Part shown: piece by piece, positions 26,605 to 37,422 of the stretch
Position numbering within the stretch: position 1 is the stretch's first letter
Layout: each line of letters begins with the position of its first letter
From: an uncultured Collinsella sp.
GTDB taxonomy: Bacteria; Actinomycetota; Coriobacteriia; Coriobacteriales; Coriobacteriaceae
Length of the DNA stretch: 58,807 nt
Direction of reading: 5' to 3'
Assembly (NCBI GenBank): GCA_902465015.1
Contig: CABQLK010000008.1
Span: 1 to 58,807, forward strand
Program-made: the position numbers and the translations under genes
Notes under the pieces: model-generated
What the model was told of the DNA's origin: nothing
Databases searched by the model: none
Seen by the model: only the letters and a program-made list of their open reading frames with translations

Positions 26605-26670
26605 TGAGCTCCCTTTGGGTACGTTGGAATCGGATACACGTTCGATTTCAACAAGCCCGAAGGGAGCTTT
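26605..26670 (+). promoter_or_regulatory. Hairpin leader masking the ribosome binding site
   Basis: AGCTCCCTT (26607-26615) pairs with AAGGGAGCT (26660-26668). The latter contains the AGGGAG used by the gene starting at 26674. An inner stem TTGGAATCG / CGATTTCAA (26624-26649) stacks on it. The start site is therefore occluded in the folded RNA, which suggests regulated translation. Folding was done by eye. Confidence 0.55.
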
Positions 26671-26673
26671 TCT

Positions 26674-27468
26674 ATGTTTAAACTGATTGCATCCGATATG
26701 GACGGCACACTGCTTGACGAAAACGGCCAGGTGCCTCCCGAGACCTACGAACTGATTCTGGCGCTACACGAACATGGCGTGCATTTCGCCGCATCGTCAG
26801 GTCGTCGCTACGATCGCCTGTGCGAGTTCTTTGCGCCCGTTCGCGACAAGATGGACTTTGTCGCCGCTAACGGTGCCCAGGTCTACGCCGACGGCAAAAT
26901 GGTAGACCGTGAGGTGTATTCGCACCTGGCGATTCGAAGGCTCGCCCAGGCTGTCGCGACGTTTCCCAATCTGCATCTTGCGCTTTTTGACCGAACCAAG
27001 TCCTTCCTGCTCGATGACGAGTGCAAGTTCGTGCGTGAGGTCGATAAGGACCTTCCCAATGCCGAGCGCATTTGGGAGCTGCCCGATCCCAGCGTAAATA
27101 TCATCAAGGCGAGTATCTTTTGCGATGACGGTGCCGTTATGGACAGCGCTTACGTACTTCAGCGCGAACTTGGTCAGCTCTTTACTTTTGCGCCTTCGGG
27201 CAACGCGTGGATCGATGCCATGCAGCCCGGTGTGTCGAAGGCCTCGGGCATCGCGCAGCTCGCGGAGCATTACGGCATTGGGCGCGACGAGGTCATGGCG
27301 TTTGGCGACTCGATGAACGACTACGAGATCATTCGCTTTGTCGGCACGGGTTGCGCGATGGAAAATGCACGCCCCGCGCTCAAGGCCGTTGCCGATCGCG
27401 TGGTGGGTCGTAACTGCGACCACGCCGTCCAGCAGGAGCTCCGCCGTGTGCTGGAGAGTCTCGCTTAA
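26674..27468 (+). CDS. Cof-type HAD phosphatase
   Basis: A 264-residue HAD-superfamily hydrolase (Cof/YbjI-like, type IIB cap), probably dephosphorylating small sugar or cofactor phosphates. Motif I is DMDGTLLD with nucleophile D8 and acid D10; motif II is the S of AASSGR; the C-terminal motif is MAFGDSMNDYEI. Translation starts at ATG 26674, whose ribosome binding site lies in a hairpin. Substrate unknown. A second gene of the same family lies at 27587 on the other strand with low sequence similarity. Confidence 0.88.
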   Translation: MFKLIASDMDGTLLDENGQVPPETYELILALHEHGVHFAASSGRRYDRLCEFFAPVRDKMDFVAANGAQVYADGKMVDREVYSHLAIRRLAQAVATFPNLHLALFDRTKSFLLDDECKFVREVDKDLPNAERIWELPDPSVNIIKASIFCDDGAVMDSAYVLQRELGQLFTFAPSGNAWIDAMQPGVSKASGIAQLAEHYGIGRDEVMAFGDSMNDYEIIRFVGTGCAMENARPALKAVADRVVGRNCDHAVQQELRRVLESLA

Positions 27469-27478
27469 TCCGGCAGAT

Positions 27479-27570
27479 GGGGACGTTCCTTTTCTGCCGG
27501 CAGTGGGGGACAGTCCTTGCAGCTTTTTGCGAAGACTGTCCCCAACGACTAGTCATTCAAGAACGTCCTC
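27479..27570. repeat. Nested GGGGAC palindromes
   Basis: GGGGACGTTC (27479) is inverted as GAACGTCC (27561), and inside it GGGGACAGTC (27506) is inverted as GACTGTCCCC (27534-27543). GACTAGTC lies between. The element fills the convergent gap between two HAD genes. Confidence 0.8.
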
Positions 27571-27586
27571 AGTGACTGGCCAATGA

Positions 27587-28429
27587 CTAGGCGAGGGCGG
27601 CCATGATGGCGCGGGCGACGCCGTCGTGGTCGTTGTCGTATTCGGTGACGGCGTCGGCGGCCTCGCGATCCTCGGGCTCGGCGTTGATCATGGCCATGCC
27701 ATGGCCCGCTGCCTGCAGCATGGGGATGTCGTTGATGTTGTCGCCGAACGCCCAGGCGTCGGCGAGACGCTCGCCCAGGCGCTCGCATAGCCACGTGAGG
27801 GCCGTTCCCTTGGTGGCGCCTGCGCCCATGACCTCGATATTCATGGCGTACGAACGCGTGACCTCAATGCCTCCGAGCGTGTCGAGCTCCGCCGCGATGG
27901 CGTCGCGATCGGCCGGGTCGTGCCAGTACATGGCGATGCGTTCGAGTGTCTCGACCTCGTCGATCTTGCTGTCGATATCCATGTCGATCGGTGTTCGTGT
28001 GCGCTTGAGCGAGGCTGCGATATGGGGGTCGCCGCCGCAGAATTCGTCCAGGCGCGCGTAGAGCGAGCGGGGGAGGAAGCACTGCCCATCCGCGAAGATA
28101 TCGAAGGTCACATCGTGGCCGGCGGCGATGCGATGGATGCGATGGGCAATGCCGCAATCGAGCGGACGGCTCAATACGCACGTGGCGCGCGAGGCATCGT
28201 TGGGCACATCGTCGTCGAGCTGCCAGACGCTGGCGCCATTGGCGCAGACGGCATAGTGCACGGCGGGATGGGCGAGGATGGGCTCAAAGATGCCCGACAG
28301 CGGACGTCCCGTGCAGGGCACAAATTCAATCCCGCGTCGAGCGAGCTCGTCGAGCATCGCCCAGGTGGCATCGCTCATCTGCTTATCGCTCGTCAACAGC
28401 GTTCCATCCATATCGGAAAACACAATCAT
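27587..28429 (-). CDS. Cof-type HAD phosphatase
   Basis: A 280-residue HAD hydrolase of the Cof family. Motif I is FSDMDGTLL (D6, D8); VPCTGRPLSG supplies the motif II region; DAWAFGDNINDIPML is motif IV, with the catalytic-site aspartates. It faces the HAD gene at 26674 and is followed upstream by the citrate synthase terminator. I see GGGCTGC-type but no strong ribosome binding site before ATG 28429. The substrate is unknown; phosphosugars are typical. Confidence 0.87.
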   Translation of the reverse strand: MIVFSDMDGTLLTSDKQMSDATWAMLDELARRGIEFVPCTGRPLSGIFEPILAHPAVHYAVCANGASVWQLDDDVPNDASRATCVLSRPLDCGIAHRIHRIAAGHDVTFDIFADGQCFLPRSLYARLDEFCGGDPHIAASLKRTRTPIDMDIDSKIDEVETLERIAMYWHDPADRDAIAAELDTLGGIEVTRSYAMNIEVMGAGATKGTALTWLCERLGERLADAWAFGDNINDIPMLQAAGHGMAMINAEPEDREAADAVTEYDNDHDGVARAIMAALA

Positions 28430-28454
28430 TTGATGCAGCCCTTTCTGCTGGCAT

Positions 28455-28493
28455 AAAAAGCGTGGCCGAGGGCGGTGATGCTCTGGCCACGCT
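28455..28493 (-). terminator. Citrate synthase terminator
   Basis: On the minus strand AGCGTGGCC pairs with GGCCACGCT and is followed by TTTTT, about 24 bases beyond the citrate synthase stop. Confidence 0.9.
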
Positions 28494-28516
28494 CGGGTTC
28501 TATAACGGTCCGCGTC

Positions 28517-29935
28517 CTAGCGGTCGGCGAGCGGCTTGTACTCCAGCGGCTCAATAACCGGGCGATACGCGGGACGGATGATGCGGTGCGCGCAGAAGAG
28601 CTCTTCCATGCGGTGCGCCGACCAGCCGGCCATGCGGGCGACGGCGAACAGCGGCGTAAAGAGCGTCTCGGGCACGCCGAGCATCTTGTAGATAAAGCCC
28701 GTGTACAGGTCGATGTTGGCGCAGATGGGCTTGGTCATGCCGTGGTCGCGCATCACCTGCGGTGCCAGGCGCTCGATGCGCTCGATCAGAGCGAATTCCT
28801 CACCCAGATCTTTCTTGGCAGCGAGCGAACGTGCGTAGTGGCGGCAGACCTCGGCGCGCGGGTCGCTGAGCGTGTAGACGGCGTGGCCCATGCCGTAGAT
28901 GAGACCCGTGCCGTCGAAGGCCTGCTTGTCGAGAATCTTGCCCAGGTAGGCTGCGACCTCGTCCTCGTCCTCCCAGTTGGAGACATGCGCACGGATGTCC
29001 TCGTGCATGGACACGACCTTGGCATTGGCGCCGCCGTGTCGCGGGCCCTTGAGCGAGCCGATAGCCGCCGCGTAGGCGGAATACGGATCGGTTGCCGAAG
29101 ATGACAGCACGCGACAGGCAAAGGTGGAGTTGTTACCGCCGCCGTGCTCGGCATGCAACATGAGCATCACGTCGAGCAGCATCGCCTCATCGTGAGTGAA
29201 CGCCATGCCGCCGCGTAGGACCTGCAGGATGGTCTCGGCGGTGGAGAGGCCGGGTGTGGGGTGCGGTACGTGCATCTCCGAGCCGTGGCGCTTGGCGACC
29301 GATGCCATGTGCGCAAAGGCGGCGATGCGGGGCAGACGCGCCAGCATGGAGATGGCGACGTCGATTTCGTGCTCGGGTGTAATGGCGTCGGGCTCGGCGT
29401 CGAAGGCGTAGAGCAGCAGTACGGCGCGCTGAAGCACATTCATGATGCTCGACGACACCGTGGTCATGGGGAACTCGCGGACGTATTCGTCGCTCAGGTG
29501 CCTAAAAGCACCCAGGCGTCCGCAAAAACCGTCAAGCTCTTCCTTGGTGGGCAGAGAGCCCGTGATGAGCAGATAGGCGACCTCTTCGTAGCCGTAGCGG
29601 TTCTCGGCCTGGGCGTTGTTGACCAGATCCTCGATGCTGTAGCCACGAAGCGTGAGTTTGCCCTGATCGGGCACGACCTTACCGTCGACCTTGTTGTAGC
29701 CGTGCACGTCCGAGATGCGGGTAAGACCCGCGACCACGCCCGAGCCGTCGGCATTGCGCAGGCCGCGCTTGACGTTGTGCTCTACGAACAAGCCCTCGTC
29801 GTACGGGGCGGTCGGCAGGCCGTGGTAGAGGTTTTCGCTTTCGGGCGAAATCTGACGGCTCGCCTCGTAATCCAGAACAAGGCGGCTTAGGTGATCGTCG
29901 AAGCGGTAGTAGATTTTCTTGGCGTCGTAGGCCAT
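28517..29935 (-). CDS. gltA: Citrate synthase
   Basis: A 472-residue citrate (Si)-synthase-type enzyme joining acetyl-CoA and oxaloacetate. Catalytic residues are visible as H264 (HAEHGGGNNST), H351 (YGMGHAVYT) and D409 (NIDLYTG). An N-terminal extension of about 60 residues precedes the LTRISDVHGY core, as in long clostridial-type citrate synthases. AGGAG lies before ATG 29935. In an anaerobe it should feed 2-oxoglutarate for GltBD. 2-methylcitrate synthase is an alternative, but no prp genes are nearby. Confidence 0.9.
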   Translation of the reverse strand: MAYDAKKIYYRFDDHLSRLVLDYEASRQISPESENLYHGLPTAPYDEGLFVEHNVKRGLRNADGSGVVAGLTRISDVHGYNKVDGKVVPDQGKLTLRGYSIEDLVNNAQAENRYGYEEVAYLLITGSLPTKEELDGFCGRLGAFRHLSDEYVREFPMTTVSSSIMNVLQRAVLLLYAFDAEPDAITPEHEIDVAISMLARLPRIAAFAHMASVAKRHGSEMHVPHPTPGLSTAETILQVLRGGMAFTHDEAMLLDVMLMLHAEHGGGNNSTFACRVLSSSATDPYSAYAAAIGSLKGPRHGGANAKVVSMHEDIRAHVSNWEDEDEVAAYLGKILDKQAFDGTGLIYGMGHAVYTLSDPRAEVCRHYARSLAAKKDLGEEFALIERIERLAPQVMRDHGMTKPICANIDLYTGFIYKMLGVPETLFTPLFAVARMAGWSAHRMEELFCAHRIIRPAYRPVIEPLEYKPLADR

Positions 29936-30012
29936 GCGCGCTCCTCTCCGGTCCGCTTTGGGGCGGCGCGCTTGGACGATATGACGTCAAGCTGCCCCGA
30001 GCGGTTTGTTCG

Positions 30013-30300
30013 CTACAGGCGGTACATAAAGTTAAAGACGTCCTCGCGCTGGATGGACACGTTAACGCCCGAAAGCTCGCCTGCCTCGGCCAGGGCCTTC
30101 TGCAACTCGGCGAAGTCGAGCTTGGACTCGGCGGTGTCGGCCAGCATGGTCATGGTAAAGATGTCCTCGATAATGGACTGCGTAATGTCGCGGATGTCGA
30201 CGTTGGCCTCGCCCAGAACGCGGGTGACGCCGGCGACGATACCGGGGCGGTTCTTGCCAAGGACGGTGATGACGATGCGGGAGGACGAGATCTCGGCCAT
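30013..30300 (-). CDS. ACT domain protein (UPF0237 family)
   Basis: A 95-residue single ACT domain protein of the UPF0237 type, likely a small-molecule sensor or chaperone-like regulator. The sequence RIVITVLGKNRPGIVAGVTRVL with ANVDIRDITQSIIEDIFTM is diagnostic. AAGGG precedes ATG 30300. In Firmicutes and other anaerobes such genes often pair with a DUF711 gene; that partner is missing here. The neighbouring citrate synthase is 77 bases downstream and may be co-transcribed. Confidence 0.87.
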   Translation of the reverse strand: MAEISSSRIVITVLGKNRPGIVAGVTRVLGEANVDIRDITQSIIEDIFTMTMLADTAESKLDFAELQKALAEAGELSGVNVSIQREDVFNFMYRL

Positions 30301-30492
30301 GGGAAACCCTTTCGCGTGGTTGCGGCGCGCGGGGGCGCTCCGCTACGGTACAGTGTTCATCATTGTACCTGTCTGGCGCCAAAAGGGGCACCTTTGCTGC
30401 GGCGTTACACGTCTGCAACATGGGTGGAGGTTCGATGGGGTGCGTGCTCGCTGCGGTTGGGCATATCGCATTGCACAAAGACCGTGAACCTT

Positions 30493-30521
30493 TTGTGGGA
30501 CGCTCGACGCCGTGGTACCAT
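30493..30521 (+). promoter_or_regulatory. Probable rpmE promoter
   Basis: TTGTGG (30493-30498), 17-base spacer, TACCAT (30516-30521), just upstream of the two leader hairpins. The rest of the 305-base gap from 30301 shows nothing I recognise. Confidence 0.5.
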
Positions 30522-30534
30522 AGCCAAGTTTGTT

Positions 30535-30583
30535 GTCTTGGTCGGAAACCAAGACGCCTTATGCGCTGATCGGTAACCAGCGC
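30535..30583 (+). promoter_or_regulatory. Twin-hairpin leader of rpmE (candidate L31 autoregulatory RNA)
   Basis: Hairpin 1 is GTCTTGGT / ACCAAGAC (30535-30555) and hairpin 2 is GCGCTG / CAGCGC (30563-30583). The loops read GGTCGGAAACC and GATCGGTAACC, nearly identical although the stems differ. The AAGGAG of rpmE follows 12 bases later. L31 leader RNA families are described from several bacterial groups; whether this matches one must be tested with a covariance model. Confidence 0.6.
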
Positions 30584-30605
30584 CTGACCAATAAGGAGTC
30601 CTACC

Positions 30606-31031
30606 ATGAAGCAGGGTATCCATCCCCAGTATGTCGAGTGCACGGTGACGTGCTCCTGCGGCAACACCTTCAAGACGCACGCTACCGTGTCCGAGATGAA
30701 GGTCGAGCTTTGCAACGAGTGCCACCCGTTCTACACCGGCCAGCAGAAGTTCGTCGACACCGGTGGACGCGTCCAGCGCTTCGCCGACAAGTTCGGTGGC
30801 GCCGCTGCCGCCCAGCTCAAGAAGGCCGAGGAGGCCAAGGCTGCCAAGGCCGCCAAGGCTGCTGAGGCCGAGGCCGCTCGCAAGGCCGCCGCTGAGGCTA
30901 AGGCTGCCGAGAAGGCCAAGCGTGCCGCTAAGTTTGCCGAGGAGGCTGCCAAGCAGGCCGCCGAGGCTCCCGCAGAGGCTCCCGTCGAGGAGGCCGCTGC
31001 CGAGGCCGAGACCACCGAGGCTGCTGAGTAA
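30606..31031 (+). CDS. rpmE: Ribosomal protein L31 with long Ala/Lys/Glu tail
   Basis: Zinc-type L31 (C16, C18, C36, C39; also C12) of the 50S subunit, with the core MKQGIHPQYVECTVTCSCGN ... HPFYTGQQKFVDTGGRVQRF ending near residue 62. A further 75 or so residues of AKAAEKAKRAAKF-type sequence turn acidic (EAPVEEAAAEAETTEAAE). Total 141 residues, twice the usual 65-85. The tail is predicted helical and is not a known domain. AAGGAG precedes ATG 30606. Own promoter, leader and terminator. Confidence 0.95.
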   Translation: MKQGIHPQYVECTVTCSCGNTFKTHATVSEMKVELCNECHPFYTGQQKFVDTGGRVQRFADKFGGAAAAQLKKAEEAKAAKAAKAAEAEAARKAAAEAKAAEKAKRAAKFAEEAAKQAAEAPAEAPVEEAAAEAETTEAAE

Positions 31032-31065
31032 ATAGCTCGCCGCGGAATCGCTCGCATTCATGGCT

Positions 31066-31108
31066 AAAGGGCCGCGTACCCATCTGGGTGCGCGGCCCTT
31101 TTCTTTTT
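31066..31108 (+). terminator. rpmE terminator
   Basis: AAAGGGCCGCG(T)ACCC pairs with GGGT(G)CGCGGCCCTTT, then TTCTTTTT. Confidence 0.92.
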
Positions 31109-31109
31109 A

Positions 31110-31176
31110 TTGGTGCAGGCTAACCCGTCCCCATTACACCAGGTTGGTGCGTAAGGGACGGGTTAGCTTGCACCAA
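31110..31176. repeat. Palindromic element D (67 bp)
   Basis: Arms TTGGTGCAGGCTAACCCGTC and GACGGGTTAGCTTGCACCAA pair with a single mismatch, with an inner TTACACC/GGTGCGTAA stem. Its length equals that of family A although the sequence differs. It follows the rpmE terminator directly. Only one copy is in the window. Confidence 0.9.
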
Positions 31177-31212
31177 ATGGCAGGGAGACAACGTTTTCCC
31201 AGATAAAAGCTG

Positions 31213-31237
31213 CCAAAATAAACCAGTCCCATTTTGG
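31213..31237. repeat. Repeat E, copy 1 (25 bp)
   Basis: CCAAAATAAACCAGTCCC followed by ATTTTGG, a short palindrome with an asymmetric centre. A second copy with an outer stem lies at 44247-44285. Confidence 0.75.
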
Positions 31238-31372
31238 TGGGGTGGTCATAGTTATTACGTGGCGGTTGAGGTCGACCGCATAGGCGGCGCCTTGTTTGGC
31301 TAAAGTACAAATATCTGTGTTTAACTCGTCCAAGGTTTCATGCCACGGGCGATGGCCAAAAAGGAAAACCAC

Positions 31373-34179
<2,807 letters not shown>

Positions 34180-34180
<1 letters not shown>

Positions 34181-35328
34181 TGGCCGAGGCTCTAGAGGTA
34201 ACGCCCGCCGAGTTGGACGCGTTTGCGGACCGACTCGCCGAGGTCGAGTCGTATCTCCATTTGGACGAGAAGCGCACCCGCGTAACGGAGCTCGAGGCCA
34301 AAAGCGTCGCCCCGGGCTTTTGGGACGACGCCGATGCCGCTCGCGTCACGATGGAGGAGATTGCGCGCGCCAAGGAGGACATCGCCGCCGTGGATACCGC
34401 GCGCGGTGAGCTTTCCGATGCTCGCGCCGCGTTGGAGCTTGCCGAGGAAATGGGCGATGACCCCGATGCCGCTGCGCTGCGTGAGGAGGCTGCCTCCACG
34501 GCGGAGCGCCTGTCCCGCGCCATCGACGAGCTTGAGCTTGCGAGCTGGTTTACCGGCGAGTTCGATCACGGCGACGCGATTGTGACCATCAAGCCCGGAC
34601 AGGGTGGCTTGGAGGCCCAGGACTGGACCTTCATGCTCTTTAAGATGTACATGAAGTACTGCCAGCGCCGCGGTTGGAAGGTCACCATCAACGATTGCCC
34701 CGCGGCCGAGGTTATCGGCATCGATCGCGCGACCTTTACCGTCGAAGGCAAGGATGCCTTTGGCATGCTTCGTGCCGAGGCCGGAGTTCACCGCCTGGTG
34801 CGCATTAGCCCCACCGACGACAAGAAGCGCCGCCAGACTACGTTTGCCGGCGTCGAGGTCATTCCAGTGCTGCCCGACGATATCGATATCGAGATTAGTC
34901 CCGATGACATTCGCGTTGACGTGTACCATGCAAGCGGCCCGGGCGGCCAGGGTGTCAACACCACCGACTCCGCCGTGCGCGTGACGCATTTCCCCAGCGG
35001 TATCGTGGTCACGTGTCAAAACGAGCGCAGCCAGATTCAAAACAAGGCCGCGTGCATGCAGATCCTCAAGGCGCGTCTGTATGAGATTGAGCTCGAAAAG
35101 CGCGCCGAGGCCCTGGATGAGATTCGCGGACCCAAGACCACAATTGGTTTTGGCAACCAGATCCGTAGCTACGTGCTCTACCCGTACCAGATGGTTAAGG
35201 ACCTGCGCACGGGCGTGGAGACCAGCAACGTCGAGGCCGTTCTTGACGATGGCGACCTGGACCCGTTTGTTATTGGCTACCATCGCTGGGCCACCGGCAA
35301 CGCCGATGCAGAAGGCTCGGAGGTCTAA
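34180..35328 (+). CDS. prfB: Peptide chain release factor 2 with SPT motif
   Basis: A 382-residue RF2, which terminates translation at UAA and UGA. The family mark APGFWDD (44-50) and the peptidyl-hydrolysis motif GPGGQGVN (GGQ at 255-257) are intact. The stop-codon-recognition tripeptide, normally SPF, reads S210-P211-T212 (codons AGC CCC ACC at 34807-34815). There is no programmed +1 frameshift: the frame is continuous from ATG 34180, which overlaps the secA stop. An unusually basic KKRR follows. RF1 is excluded by the N-terminal sequence and the absence of a PxT context. Confidence 0.94.
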
Positions 35329-35389
35329 AACATCGGGCGGCTTCAAACCGATGCTAAGCCCAACGGTTGGACGGGTTTGTATCCAGAAT

Positions 35390-35414
35390 AAACCCTGCGC
35401 AGGGGTGGTTTTTG
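35390..35414 (+). terminator. prfB terminator candidate
   Basis: AACCCT gcgc AGGG with a distal GGTTTTTG: a short imperfect stem with five T, 60 bases after the prfB stop. Confidence 0.45.
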
Positions 35415-35453
35415 TCCGGCGAATCGGTAGAATCGAATACAAGAAGAAGTTCA

Positions 35454-35482
35454 AAGCGCATCCGTTTGGGTGCGCTTTTTTG
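35454..35482 (+). terminator. Terminator directly upstream of the yitT-like gene
   Basis: AAGCGCATCC gtttg GGTGCGCTT with six T. The T run abuts GAGGGAGG, the ribosome binding site of the next gene, so this may be an attenuator of that gene as well as the end of secA-prfB. Confidence 0.75.
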
Positions 35483-35493
35483 AGGGAGGCAAC

Positions 35494-36384
35494 ATGGCAT
35501 ATCGTCTGGACATCAAGCGCATTCTTTCGATGAACTTCTTTCACGACCTGCCCCAGATCATGTTGGGGTGTGCCTTGGCCGCCATCGCGACCGACCTGTT
35601 TTTGATTCCCAATGGTCTTGCCGCCGGTGGCGTTACGGGCCTTGCCACCATTATCCAGGCGGTCGGCGCGGCGCGAGGCGTGTCGCTTCCCGTCGGTATC
35701 CAGACCATCGTGATGAACGCCTTGCTGCTGCTGGTCGTTATGCGCGAGGGCGGCATGTTCTACGTGGTGCAGACCGCGACGGGCTTTGTGCTGCTGGGCT
35801 TCTTTACCGATCTGTTCGCCCCGTTTGTAGCACCTCTGGCGGATGCGGACCTGATGCTTCCCGCCATGTGGGGCGGCATTATTACGGGCATCGGTTACGG
35901 CATGGTGTTGCGTGCCGGCGCCAACACCGGCGGCTCGGACACGATTGGCCAAATCATTTCGCGTAACACCTCGCTGCCGGTGGGCTCGACCGTCATGGCA
36001 ATCGACGTTGCCGTGTGTGCGCTGTCGGCTCCGGTCTTTTCAATCGAAAACGCACTATATGCAGGCCTTTCGATGGTCATTAGCGGCTATGTGATCGATG
36101 CCGTGGTCGATGGCGGCAACAAACGCCGTATGGTACTCATCATCTCGGATAAGTTCCCTGATATCGCTGCCGATATCATGTATGGCCTGGGTCGTGGTTG
36201 TACCAAGTTTAAGGCGACTGGCATGTATTCGGGTGCCGAGAAGCCGGTGATTATGGTCATCGTGAGCCGTCGAGAGCTCAATACCCTCAAGACGATCGTG
36301 CGCGAGCGCGATCCTCACGCCATTGTGACGGTCGCTGACGTTACGGAAGCCTTCGGCGAGGGATTCAAGGACATTAGCGCGTAG
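35494..36384 (+). CDS. YitT family membrane protein (DUF161/DUF2179)
   Basis: A 296-residue integral membrane protein with about five hydrophobic helices in the first 200 residues (MLGCALAAIATDLFLIPNGL, LLLLVVMREGGMFY) and the C-terminal cytoplasmic DUF2179 domain (RGCTKFKATGMYSGAEKPVIM). The signature IPNGLAAGGVTGLA and RAGANTGGSDTIGQI are typical of YitT/YpjC. The transported substrate is unknown. ATG 35494 follows GAGGGAGG; a terminator hairpin sits immediately upstream. Confidence 0.88.
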   Translation: MAYRLDIKRILSMNFFHDLPQIMLGCALAAIATDLFLIPNGLAAGGVTGLATIIQAVGAARGVSLPVGIQTIVMNALLLLVVMREGGMFYVVQTATGFVLLGFFTDLFAPFVAPLADADLMLPAMWGGIITGIGYGMVLRAGANTGGSDTIGQIISRNTSLPVGSTVMAIDVAVCALSAPVFSIENALYAGLSMVISGYVIDAVVDGGNKRRMVLIISDKFPDIAADIMYGLGRGCTKFKATGMYSGAEKPVIMVIVSRRELNTLKTIVRERDPHAIVTVADVTEAFGEGFKDISA

Positions 36385-36590
36385 GGCGACCGCGTTCCAT
36401 CCAAAAGACGTTCACATTGATAAACCGTTTCATCAGCGGTTCTGCCTGCTAAATTGTTCAAATAATGATAAAAACTCTGGTAAAGCCATCAGTTTCCAGC
36501 ATAATGAATGACGTACGTGCATTGCGGCTGTGTTGGGATTACCTTCGGTGCCGTGCGCATTTTGTCTAATGAGGATGAAAGGAAGGCACA

Positions 36591-37421
36591 ATGAGCGACG
36601 AAGAGCTCAAAAAGGTTGCCAACGAGGTAAGGAAGGGCATCGTCACCGGTGTGCACGCTGCCAAGTCCGGCCATCCGGGCGGTTCGCTCGGCGCTGCCGA
36701 CATCATGACCTATCTGTACTTTGAGGAAATGAACGTCGACCCGGCCGATCCCCGCAAGGCCGATCGCGACCGTTTTGTGCTCTCCAAGGGCCATTGCGCT
36801 CCGGGCCTGTACGCCGTGCTCGCCGAGCGCGGATTCTTCCCCAAGGAGGATCTCGAGACGCTGCGCCACATCGGCAGTCACCTGCAGGGTCACCCCAATA
36901 TGAACGACACCCCGGGCGTTGACATGTCTACCGGTTCGCTCGGCCAGGGCATCTCCGCCGCCGTGGGCATGGCGGTTGCCGCCAAGCACTGGGGCGATAC
37001 TTACCGCACGTACGCCCTGCTGGGCGATGGCGAGAGCGAGGAGGGCCAGGTCTGGGAGGCCGCCATGTTTGCCGGCAACCAGCAGCTCGATAACCTCTGC
37101 GTGATCGTCGACCACAACGGCCTGCAGATCGACGGCCCCGTCGAGGAAGTCAACGACCCCATGCCGCTCGCCGACAAGTTCCGCGCCTTCAAATTCCACG
37201 TGGTGGAGCTCGCCGACGGCAACGACTTCGATCAGATCCGCGCCGCCTTTGCCGAGGCCCGCGCCACTAAGGGTCAGCCGACTGCCATTATCGCCGAGAC
37301 CATGAAGGGCAAGGGCGTCTCCTTTATGGAGAACCAGGTGGGTTGGCACGGCAAGGCCCCCAACGATGAACAGTTTGAGCAGGCCATGGCAGAGCTCACG
37401 GCCGCCGGAGAGGAGCTCTAG
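36591..37421 (+). CDS. tktN: Transketolase, N-terminal subunit
   Basis: A 276-residue N-terminal, thiamine-diphosphate-binding half of a split transketolase of the non-oxidative pentose phosphate pathway. Segments include GHPGGSLGAADIMTYLYF, SKGHCAPGLYAVL and the TPP motif GDGESEEGQVWEA. GAAAGGAAGG precedes ATG 36591. The other half starts 2 bases after this stop. A 206-base leader carries a CATAAT -10 candidate at 36500. Split transketolases are common in anaerobes and archaea. Confidence 0.95.
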   Translation: MSDEELKKVANEVRKGIVTGVHAAKSGHPGGSLGAADIMTYLYFEEMNVDPADPRKADRDRFVLSKGHCAPGLYAVLAERGFFPKEDLETLRHIGSHLQGHPNMNDTPGVDMSTGSLGQGISAAVGMAVAAKHWGDTYRTYALLGDGESEEGQVWEAAMFAGNQQLDNLCVIVDHNGLQIDGPVEEVNDPMPLADKFRAFKFHVVELADGNDFDQIRAAFAEARATKGQPTAIIAETMKGKGVSFMENQVGWHGKAPNDEQFEQAMAELTAAGEEL

Positions 37422-37422
37422 G

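Noticed and set aside
31163..31372. 69-residue minus-strand frame before secA
   Set aside because: It runs through repeats D and E, has no good ribosome binding site, and shows no known domain.
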